Shown one piece after another: positions 25,993 through 32,761 of a stretch of DNA of 64,000 nt. Numbering within the stretch: the stretch's first letter is position 1; every line of letters begins with the position of its first letter. This DNA comes from an uncultured Oscillospiraceae bacterium (GTDB taxonomy: Bacteria; Bacillota; Clostridia; Oscillospirales; Oscillospiraceae). The position numbers were made by a program, and so were the translations under genes. The notes below the pieces were generated by a model. That model did not search any database and was not told where the DNA came from. It worked only from the letters and a program-made list of their open reading frames with translations. Location of the stretch: the NCBI GenBank assembly GCA_944386975.1, contig CALXDC010000003.1, forward strand, positions 1-64,000. Reading direction: 5' to 3'.

Positions 25993-26909
25993 GCCTGGTG
26001 GTGATGGCAGTGGCCGTGGTCGTGGTCATGCCCGCATCCGCAGCCGCAATCTGCCCCCTCGGCTTCCTCCGGAGGATGCTCGGCAGCGTCCAGATCCTCA
26101 CTGTTTTTCAGCACGAAGCCGCTGGTACGGCGAAAGGCCTCCGGGTCCAGATCCGTAATCCCCAGGGCCTCCAGAGCCGCTACCCAGTCCAGGGTCTCGG
26201 CGATGGAGGGCTTTTTCAAAATAGCGTCGTTCTCCCGCAGCCGGTGGATGGCCTCCGCCACCTGCACCGCCAGACGCTCATTGGCGTTGGGCAGCTTGGC
26301 GCGGATGATCTCCACCTCCCGCTCCACATCGGGGTACTGGAGATAGAGGTAGGCGCAGCGGCGGCGGAGGGCCTCGCTGAGGGGCCGGGTGCGGTTGGAG
26401 GTGAGGACCACGAAGGGGATGGTTTTGGCGTGGATGGTGCCCACCTCCGGAATGGTCACCTGCATCTCCGACAAAAGCTCCAGCAGAAAGGCCTCAAACT
26501 CCTCGTCTGCCTTGTCAATCTCGTCGATGAGGAGGACCGTGGGCTTCTCCGAGCGGATGGCCTTCAGGAGGGGCCGCTCCAGAAGATACTCGTCCCCGAA
26601 GAGGGAGCGGGTCAGCTGGTCCGGGTCCTGGCGGTTCATGTTCACCTGGATGCTCAAAAGCTGCTTCTGATAGTTCCACTCGTAGAGGGCCTTGCTCTCG
26701 TCCAGGCCCTCGTAGCACTGGAGCCGGACCAGGTCCCGGTCCAAAACGGCGGCCATCACCTTGGCCACCTCCGTCTTGCCCACACCGGCGGCGCCCTCGA
26801 TGAGCAGAGGCCTGCCCAGCTGCAGGGCCACCAGCACGGTGGTCACCAGCTGGTCGTCGCAGATGTAGTGCTGCTCCTGCAGCTTCTGCCGTAAAGTTTC
26901 AAAGTCCAT
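25989..26909 (-). CDS. MoxR-type AAA+ ATPase with Cys/His-rich C-terminal tail
   Basis: A 306-residue AAA+ ATPase. Walker A is GAAGVGKTE (about 39-47), Walker B VLLIDEIDKADEEF and sensor 1 'VVLTSNRTRPLSEALRRRC'. The last 20 residues contain CGCGCGHDHDHGHCHHH, a dense run of Cys and His resembling nickel or zinc storage tails, which is not part of the usual MoxR fold. It is co-transcribed with the VWA gene. Family role: ATP-driven activation of a partner protein, often by metal or cofactor insertion. The tail suggests metal binding (inference). Confidence 0.88.
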   Translation of the reverse strand: MDFETLRQKLQEQHYICDDQLVTTVLVALQLGRPLLIEGAAGVGKTEVAKVMAAVLDRDLVRLQCYEGLDESKALYEWNYQKQLLSIQVNMNRQDPDQLTRSLFGDEYLLERPLLKAIRSEKPTVLLIDEIDKADEEFEAFLLELLSEMQVTIPEVGTIHAKTIPFVVLTSNRTRPLSEALRRRCAYLYLQYPDVEREVEIIRAKLPNANERLAVQVAEAIHRLRENDAILKKPSIAETLDWVAALEALGITDLDPEAFRRTSGFVLKNSEDLDAAEHPPEEAEGADCGCGCGHDHDHGHCHHHQA

Positions 26910-27047
26910 GGATGCACTCTCCTGTAGGGCGGCCCGTTCCTGTGCGGCAGCGGGACCGCCTCGTATTTCCCTTCCAGAATACCATAAGTATAGAAAAAAG
27001 GAAACGAAATTTCTGTGATCTTGTCACCGAGGGGGCGAAGTTTGTTC

Positions 27048-28403
27048 TCACGCCCACCAGGTTTCCATGGTCTCCCGGATGGCGGCCGCCTGCTTCTCTG
27101 TCAGCTGGGGGAGGAGATCGGAGTAGATCAGCAGCAGGTCCCGCTCCCAGCAGACCAGCAGGGCCGGCGTGCCGTCGTACATCGTGCCGGCGTACACCGC
27201 CTCCGCCTGCCAGCGGCCGTCCTCCACCGTTTCCATCTCCGCCCAGGAGAGCTCTTCCCGGCAGATGTCGTAGAAGGGCGGGAAGGACACATGGACCATG
27301 GTGTACCCCAGCTCCGGCTGCACGCCCGGCAGCTCCTCCGCCGGGGGACAGGAGTGGTCGGCGCTGAGTTTGGAGAGGAGGGGGGAGCGGCTGAAGCTCC
27401 GGCGGGAGGTGGAGTAGGGGAGACCCTCCGTGCTGACGCCCAAATCCTCCAGCCGAATGGGGATGGGATCGTCGTAGATGCCGTACCGCCCGGCTTCCCC
27501 CTCATACCACCAGGCGGGCTCGATGGGAGTAAGGGCGGGCCGGACCACAACGGCAAAGACCCCCGCCACCGCGATCACTACCGCAATGAGGATGGTCATG
27601 TTCCGGATGCTGCCCTCGTCATAGCCCCGTTCCCGCATCCACCAGACGGGGACAAGGACGCAGGCCAGCACCGCCGCGGTAAGGCCTACGCCCCACCAGA
27701 GCGCGCCGCCCGCGCCGCTACGCTGGGCATACCACATGCCCTGGACCAGCAGGACGGTGAGAAGGACCAAAGCCCCGATCTCCAGCCCCCGGGAGAGGCG
27801 GAAAAAGCTGGGGGCGCAGGGCCCGCCCCGCTCCACCGACCGCTCCGACCGCCGCAGCCAGACGGCCCACAGAAGGCGGCTCTCCAGGGTGAGGAACAGG
27901 AGAAAGGGTCAGCACAGCAGCAGAGGCAGAGCCATGGGAGAGGCCAAGAGCTGGAAGGCATCCGTCTTCAGGCGGATGCCCAGCGTGGCGAGCTGGAGCA
28001 GGGCCACGGCGATCAGAAGAAGGCTGGTCACCCGGTTTTTCCGGAATACCGCCCGGACGGTCTCCAGCTTCTGCCTCTCGTCGGTCTCCAGAGGCACCGG
28101 GTCCGGCCGGTCCGTCGCATAGATCTGCATCCGCAGCCACTGGGCCACGAAGGTCCACCCGGCGGCGGCGCAGTACGCCGCCAGCTCCTCCTGGCCTGGG
28201 GTCAGGGCTCCGCCGTAGACCGAGGCGTCGGGAAAGTAGGTGACGGCGTAGGTGAGGGCGGCGGGCTCCTCCCGGCGAAAGCGCCAGAAGACCTGTCCCG
28301 TCTTGTCCAGCCGCCAGCCCTTCCGGGCCTTCCGGCTGAGATACCGCTCCACGGCGTCGCTGTCCATGGGGCGGAAAAAGCACATGCGGTAGGTGTATTT
28401 CAT
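27048..28403 (-). pseudogene. DUF2812 family membrane protein, split by an in-frame TGA
   Basis: Both halves read in the same frame. Residues 1-164 (28403-27909) hold the DUF2812 domain (KYTYRMCFFRPMDSDAVERYLSRKARKGWRL), followed by a membrane segment ending in LLLC. Then a single TGA at 27911-27909 interrupts, and the same frame continues without gap as PFLLFLTLESRLLWAVWL and onward to 27048, with more membrane segments and a C-terminal domain. Ignoring the stop, the protein would be about 451 residues. It follows PadR with an ATGA overlap; PadR-DUF2812 pairs are common in Firmicutes and the regulator may control it. It is either a nonsense mutation, a two-protein arrangement (a GTG at 27836 could restart) or a sequence error. 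Confidence 0.75.
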
Positions 28404-28729
28404 GGTGTTTCCTCCTCTTTCTGCCCCATCACGGCGTCAAAATCCCCGCAGAGCCGCCGCAGCCGCTCCGCCTCCTTCCGAAGCCTCGCCTCACCGCCGG
28501 CGGTGAGACAATACCGGCGTTTTCTCCCCTGGGTGGGGACCTCCCGGATCCACCCCTCCCGAAGAAAGTCCTCCAACAGGGTGTACAATGTGCCGGGACC
28601 GATGGCCACCAGCCCGCCGGTGAGCTTTGCTACCGCCTCCATCACATCCACGCCGCAGCGCTCCTCCCGGAGGCACAGGAGGATATAGAACATCTGCTCC
28701 GTCAAGGTCTGAAATTTCTCTCTCGCCAT
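28400..28729 (-). CDS. PadR family transcriptional regulator
   Basis: A 109-residue winged-helix protein: 'LTEQMFYILLCLREERCGVDVMEAVAKLTGGLVAIGPGTLYTLLEDFLREGWIRE' then 'GRKRRYCLTAGGEARLRKEAERL' is the PadR pattern. The ATG at 28729 follows a perfect AAGGAGG with 6-base spacing. PadR proteins repress their own operon and respond to small molecules. Its promoter carries two copies of a GATATTCGATATT element. It is co-transcribed with the DUF2812 gene, whose start overlaps its stop. Confidence 0.92.
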   Translation of the reverse strand: MAREKFQTLTEQMFYILLCLREERCGVDVMEAVAKLTGGLVAIGPGTLYTLLEDFLREGWIREVPTQGRKRRYCLTAGGEARLRKEAERLRRLCGDFDAVMGQKEEETP

Positions 28730-28750
28730 GGCCCGCCTCCTTTCAATATT

Positions 28751-28801
28751 GATATTCGATATTTGTACCTTCACTATAACATCGATATTCGATATTGTCA
28801 A
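28751..28801 (-). promoter_or_regulatory. padR promoter with two operator copies
   Basis: On the minus strand, TTGACA (28801-28796) and TATAGT (28778-28773) are 17 bases apart. The 13-mer GATATTCGATATT occurs at 28784-28796 (in the spacer) and again at 28751-28763 (just after the start site), 33 bases apart, about three helical turns. This is strong evidence for repression, probably by PadR itself (inference). Confidence 0.82.
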
Positions 28802-28845
28802 GGGGCATCTTGCCCCCGCCGGTACGCATCTTGGGGGAACAGTTC

Positions 28846-28874
28846 TTGCAGCGGAAGTGGAAATTCGGTATGCT
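28846..28874 (+). promoter_or_regulatory. Promoter of the LytTR-DUF3021 operon
   Basis: TTGCAG (28846-28851), a 17-base spacer and TATGCT (28869-28874), divergent from the padR promoter. Confidence 0.65.
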
Positions 28875-28922
28875 ATAAGTGTCAAAGGCCGATGACGGAG
28901 AAAACAGGAGGAGGTGAGGGAT

Positions 28923-29372
28923 GTGAAGATCACCGTGGACCAGACCGGCGGCGGGGAAGTAGAGGTAATCCTCCGGTGCCGGGAGGTGGACGAGGAGGTG
29001 CTGCGGCTGCTGGCCCTGCTGCGCTCGGGGTTGCAGAAGCTGTGCGTGTGGGACGAGGGACGGCAGACGGTGCTGCTGAACCCGGCGGAAGTGGTCTGGT
29101 GCGAGACGGTGGAGGATCGGACCTTCGTCTACACCGCCTGCGCTCTCTACCAGACCGGCCTGAGCCTTGGAGAGCTGGAGAGCCGCTGGGGCGATCTGGG
29201 CTTTTTTCGGGCGGGGAAGTCGGCGGTGGTGAACCTCCACCACATCCGCAGCCTCAAAAGCTGCGGCGGCGGGCGGATCGAGGCCAGCCTCCCCACCGGG
29301 GAGCGGCTGATGGTGGCCCGCCACTACGCGCCCCTGCTGCGCCAGCGGCTGGGGCAGGAAGGGAGTGTATGA
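28923..29372 (+). CDS. LytTR family DNA-binding regulator
   Basis: A 149-residue protein. The N-terminus (KITVDQTGGGEVEVILRCREVDEEVLRLL) is the typical lead of stand-alone LytTR regulators, and residues about 50-145 form the LytTR DNA-binding domain (VLLNPAEVVWCETVEDRTFVYT; FFRAGKSAVVNLHHIRSLK). The GTG at 28923 is preferred: GGAGG lies 8 bases upstream and the product then starts like its relatives. It is followed after 1 base by a DUF3021 gene. Such pairs usually control their own operon or a linked transporter. Confidence 0.88.
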   Translation: MKITVDQTGGGEVEVILRCREVDEEVLRLLALLRSGLQKLCVWDEGRQTVLLNPAEVVWCETVEDRTFVYTACALYQTGLSLGELESRWGDLGFFRAGKSAVVNLHHIRSLKSCGGGRIEASLPTGERLMVARHYAPLLRQRLGQEGSV

Positions 29373-29373
29373 C

Positions 29374-29811
29374 ATGAATGAATTTTTACGGTGGTACCGG
29401 TGGGGCCTCCAGATGAAGTACCATATGGGAATCTACACGGTGGGCCTGATCTTCTGTAAAGGCGTGGTAAACGCCCTGATGGGGGTGTACGAGGTGGAGT
29501 CCCTCACCATGCTGGAGATGCTGGTTGCCTCCCTGCTGTTGGCCTCGGCGGAGACGGTTCTCTTTCCCTGCGGGCTGGACCGTCCCCAGTCCCGGGGCCG
29601 GACGGCCATCTGGGTGGTGCTGGGGAATCTCCTCTATGTGGGCGGGTCCCTGGTGTTCGGCTGGTTCAAGGGTATTCCCCTGTGGGGGGCCCTGGTGCTG
29701 GTACTGATTTTGGAGGCGGGGTTCTTTGCCATGTGGTTTGGCATCAATGTAGCCATGCAGGCGGACACGGCGGACTTAAACCGCCGCCTGCGAAAATACC
29801 AGCAGGAGTGA
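29374..29811 (+). CDS. DUF3021 family membrane protein
   Basis: A 145-residue protein with four hydrophobic segments and a short charged tail (DLNRRLRKYQQE), matching the DUF3021 proteins encoded directly after LytTR regulators. It probably senses or gates the partner regulator at the membrane (inference). The ATG at 29374 follows GGGAG. A terminator lies 5 bases after the stop. Confidence 0.78.
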   Translation: MNEFLRWYRWGLQMKYHMGIYTVGLIFCKGVVNALMGVYEVESLTMLEMLVASLLLASAETVLFPCGLDRPQSRGRTAIWVVLGNLLYVGGSLVFGWFKGIPLWGALVLVLILEAGFFAMWFGINVAMQADTADLNRRLRKYQQE

Positions 29812-29815
29812 AGAG

Positions 29816-29844
29816 GCGTCCGGAGCCATGCTCCGGACGCTTTC
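29816..29844 (+). terminator. Terminator of the LytTR operon
   Basis: A perfect 10-bp stem GCGTCCGGAG/CTCCGGACGC (29816-29825 with 29831-29840), then TTT. Confidence 0.8.
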
Positions 29845-29856
29845 CTGCACTGCTGG

Positions 29857-29904
29857 TTGACAGATGTAGTCCAATGTGGTACAATTGGCTTACAGAAGTA
29901 GACC
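29857..29904 (+). promoter_or_regulatory. blaI promoter with two BlaI-type operators
   Basis: A perfect TTGACA (29857-29862), 17 bases and TACAAT (29880-29885). ACAGATGTAGTCC (29860-29872) and ACAGAAGTAGACC (29892-29904) are near-identical and 32 bases apart, flanking the -10 box. They resemble the ACA/TGTA half-sites bound by BlaI/MecI repressors. Autorepression is inferred. Confidence 0.8.
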
Positions 29905-29920
29905 AAAGGAGGCGGGGCAT

Positions 29921-30304
29921 ATGGAGAAGGAGCCGGTATTGCTGTCCCAGGGGGAGTGGCAGGTGATGGAGGCGCTCTGGGAGGGACCCAAGACCCTGAT
30001 GGAGCTGGTGCGGCTGCTGAAGGATCGGGTGGGCTGGGCCAAGAGCACCGTAACCACCATGGTGCGTCGGATGGAGGAGAAGGGGCTGGTGACCTACCAC
30101 CAGGAGGGGCGGACCAAGACCTTCCGGGCGGCGGTGAGCCGGGAGGAGGCGGCCGCAGCGGAGACGGAATCCCTGCTGCAGCGGGCCTACCACGGCAGTG
30201 TGGGGTTACTGGTCAATACCCTGGCCCAGCGGGAGGCCCTCACCCGGGAGGACATTGACGAGCTATACGCCATCTTGCGGAAAGCGGAGGAGGAGGTACC
30301 ATGA
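29921..30304 (+). CDS. BlaI/MecI/CopY family repressor
   Basis: A 127-residue winged-helix protein with 'LSQGEWQVMEALWEGPKTLMELVRLLKDRVGWAKSTVTTMVRRMEEKGLVTYHQEGRTKTFRAAVSREEA', the BlaI family signature. Its C-terminal dimerisation helices include the region (about 95-105) that the M56 peptidase partner cuts in known systems. The ATG follows AAAGGAGG at 8 bases. It overlaps the M56 gene by 4 bases. Likely a repressor released by its sensor-peptidase partner. Confidence 0.92.
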   Translation: MEKEPVLLSQGEWQVMEALWEGPKTLMELVRLLKDRVGWAKSTVTTMVRRMEEKGLVTYHQEGRTKTFRAAVSREEAAAAETESLLQRAYHGSVGLLVNTLAQREALTREDIDELYAILRKAEEEVP

Positions 30305-32496
30305 GAGAGATCTTGCTGACCTCCAGTGTGCTGATTTTGGTGCTGGCGGCCCTGCGGCGGCTGCTGCGGGGGCGGATCAGCCTGCGGCTCCAGTATGCCC
30401 TGTGGCTGCTGGCGGCGGTGCGGCTGCTGGTGCCGGTGCCCATCGGCCACAGTGCCCTCAGCCTGCTGAACTGGACAGAAGAAAAAGCAGTCTATGAGGC
30501 GGCTTTGCCTGTGGAGGACCAGGGGACGGTCCCGGCGGTCCCGACGGCGCCGGAGGTCCCGGAGGCTCCCCAGACGCAGCCGGTACCCGGCGGAACGGCG
30601 GTCGGCGGCGGAGCGGTTCCCTCTTCCGTCCGAGAGGAGGGGGGAGCGCTGCTCACCTGGGTGTGGCTCACAGGCTGCGCCGGTATGGCGGCGTGGTTTC
30701 TGGCGGTGAACCTCCGGTTCCGCCGCCGGGCGAGGGCAGGGGCAGAGCCTCTGGAGGAGGACTGCCCTCTGCCGGTGTGGGTGTCGCCCAATGTACCCTC
30801 CCCCTGTCTGGTGGGGCTTGTGCGGCCCAGAATCTACCTCACCCCCGCCTGTCTGGAACGTCCCGACAGCCTCCGCCATGTGCTGGCCCACGAGGAGGTA
30901 CACTGGCGGCATAGGGACCCCTGGTGGGCTCTGGTGCGGGGGCTGTGCCTGTGCCTCTACTGGTTCGACCCCCTGGTGTGGTGGGCGGCGGACCTGTCCC
31001 GGCGGGACGGGGAGCTTGCCTGTGACGAGGGGGCCATCCGCCGCCTTGGCGAGGGGGAACGGCTGGCCTACGGCAGGACCCTGGTGGCGCTGGCGGCGGT
31101 GTCCGTCTCCCCAGGGCGGCTTCTGCAGACCGCTACCACCATGGCCGACCGGCGGGGCGGTCTCAAGGAGCGGGTAATGCTCATCGCCCAAAAGCCCCGG
31201 ATGCTGGCGGTCACCATTTTGTGTCTTCTCCTGGCAGTGGGGATCGTTGTGGGCTGCACCTTCACCGGGGCGGAGAGGGAGAGGACCCTCCAGGAGAAGC
31301 TGATGGATCTGCCGGAGGAGCTGGCGGAGGTGGTGGAGGTTCGGGAGGGAGAGGAGTTTCCCGCCTACTACCTGGCTGCCGATGATACGGAACAGGGGAT
31401 GGGGTGGCTGCTGGGGCTTGATTATCTCTCCCCGGGCGCGTTTGAGTACACCTTCTATGCTGTCGATCACAGCGGCCTTGCCCCCATCGGGCGGGACGGG
31501 GAGGGCTACTATGTGTCCGCTGTTCCCACCGATGTGCAGTATTCCAGTCCTCTGCTCCAGGAGGACTATGGAGCGGCCCAGGCCGCCCTGCTGGACTGGA
31601 CGGCGGCGGTGATCCTGGCGGAGGCGGGGGTGACGTCCTTCACCATGGAGGACGTCCGGGCGGTGGCCACCGCCCGATACACCTACCCCGGCGCCCACCG
31701 CTGGCCGGAGTACCATCCCTATCTCGCCATCAGCGGCTCCTACGAGGGGGCCATGACCTTGACCCTCTCCCAGCCGGTGAAGCAGGGGGAGGGGGGCATC
31801 TGGTGCGTGGAGCGGTGGAGCGAGGGGGACAACACCTATCTCTGGTATCCGCCGGACACCGATCTCTCCGCGGCGGAATATTACGCCCAGCTCCAGGCCC
31901 AGGCGGACGCCGGAGAGGCGGACTGGGCCCTGGACCCCCGTGAAGCTGCTCTCCGGGCTCTGGCCGCCCCCCGGATGCTGGGCAGCGCTGAGGCGGTGGC
32001 GGAGGACAGCCTCTTCGACGATCATACGGTGGAATACATGGAGGAGTGTGAGCTGTGGGCCAATCCCTCCTGGGAGACGGACTACCGGGAGGACGGCTCG
32101 GTCAGCGAGAGCGGCATGTTCGAGATCATGGGCCAGAAGATCAGCGCATTTCCCGAGGAAAAGGAGGCCTACTCCGCCTACCCGGAGAATGAGGCGGTGA
32201 TGGCCACGGGGGTGAAGTACTTCATCCTGGCCGCCTACGGGGAGGCGGACCGCTGCGACGCCATGGAGGCCCAGGCAGTGGACGAGAGCGCCCTGGTCAA
32301 CCAGCCCCTCTATAGCCGAAAGCCCCACTACATCCACGCCCCGGAGCGGCTGGAGGATGGCGCATATCGCCTCTGTCTGGACTATCTGCTGGCGGACCAG
32401 AGCGGCAGTACCCCGCCGGAGGAACGGCAGCGGGCGGAGCTGGAGATCGTGGAGCAAAACGGTCAATATCTGGTGCGGAGCTTCACCCTGTCATAA
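30301..32496 (+). CDS. M56 family (BlaR1-type) membrane metallopeptidase
   Basis: A 731-residue protein. Membrane helices lie near 5-22, 30-48 and 115-135, and the zinc peptidase motif HEEVH is in 'VLAHEEVHWRHRDPWW' (about 198-213). A further helix near 300-318 ends in a lipobox-like VGCTF. The large extracytoplasmic part (about 320-731) is not a penicillin-binding domain: no SxxK/KTG set is visible. So this is not a classical beta-lactam sensor. Its own membrane helix, outer domain and BlaI partner suggest stress sensing by proteolysis of the repressor. A Ser/Pro/Ala-rich insert (about 75-110) links two helices. Confidence 0.85.
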   Translation: MREILLTSSVLILVLAALRRLLRGRISLRLQYALWLLAAVRLLVPVPIGHSALSLLNWTEEKAVYEAALPVEDQGTVPAVPTAPEVPEAPQTQPVPGGTAVGGGAVPSSVREEGGALLTWVWLTGCAGMAAWFLAVNLRFRRRARAGAEPLEEDCPLPVWVSPNVPSPCLVGLVRPRIYLTPACLERPDSLRHVLAHEEVHWRHRDPWWALVRGLCLCLYWFDPLVWWAADLSRRDGELACDEGAIRRLGEGERLAYGRTLVALAAVSVSPGRLLQTATTMADRRGGLKERVMLIAQKPRMLAVTILCLLLAVGIVVGCTFTGAERERTLQEKLMDLPEELAEVVEVREGEEFPAYYLAADDTEQGMGWLLGLDYLSPGAFEYTFYAVDHSGLAPIGRDGEGYYVSAVPTDVQYSSPLLQEDYGAAQAALLDWTAAVILAEAGVTSFTMEDVRAVATARYTYPGAHRWPEYHPYLAISGSYEGAMTLTLSQPVKQGEGGIWCVERWSEGDNTYLWYPPDTDLSAAEYYAQLQAQADAGEADWALDPREAALRALAAPRMLGSAEAVAEDSLFDDHTVEYMEECELWANPSWETDYREDGSVSESGMFEIMGQKISAFPEEKEAYSAYPENEAVMATGVKYFILAAYGEADRCDAMEAQAVDESALVNQPLYSRKPHYIHAPERLEDGAYRLCLDYLLADQSGSTPPEERQRAELEIVEQNGQYLVRSFTLS

Positions 32497-32510
32497 GGCA
32501 TAAGAAAGAA

Positions 32511-32546
32511 GGACCGGCGGCGGAAACTTCCGCTGCCGGTCCCTTT
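32511..32546. terminator. Terminator between convergent BlaI-M56 and copA
   Basis: An about 15-bp stem (32511-32525 with 32528-32542, one G-T pair), followed by TTTT on the plus strand and by TTCTTTCTT on the minus strand, so it can serve both. Confidence 0.8.
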
Positions 32547-32560
32547 TGCCTGATGGGAGG

Positions 32561-32761
32561 TTACTGGATCTCCACCACTTCGTAGCCCGCGTCGGTGACG
32601 GCCTTGGTGAGGGCCTCGTCGCTGACGTCGCCCTGGACTGTGGCGGTGCCCGCCTCCAGATTTACCGTGGCGGTGACGCCGGGAATGCCGTTCAGGGCCT
32701 TCTCCACATGGGCCTGGCAGTGGGCGCACATCATGCCCTTGATGACCATAGTCTTTGTCAT
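32561..32761 (-). CDS. copZ: Possible free CopZ copper chaperone made by internal start within copA
   Basis: Inside copA, in the same frame, an ATG at 32761 is preceded by a perfect AAGGAGG (32776-32770) with 8-base spacing, the best kind of ribosome site. It would give a 66-residue protein, MTKTMVIKGMMCAHCQ..., with one complete heavy-metal-associated fold, the size of stand-alone CopZ. The linker just before is hydrophilic (SSQDDENKEETT) and partly encoded by the Shine-Dalgarno itself. This looks like a former separate copZ fused to copA by loss of a stop, perhaps still translated on its own. Production of the short form is inference. Confidence 0.5.
   Translation of the reverse strand: MTKTMVIKGMMCAHCQAHVEKALNGIPGVTATVNLEAGTATVQGDVSDEALTKAVTDAGYEVVEIQ

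Noticed and set aside
27909-27911. TGA in the DUF2812 gene as a selenocysteine codon
   Set aside because: The site lies in a membrane segment with no catalytic Cys in relatives that I know of, and no SECIS-like stem is obvious directly after it. A nonsense change is simpler.
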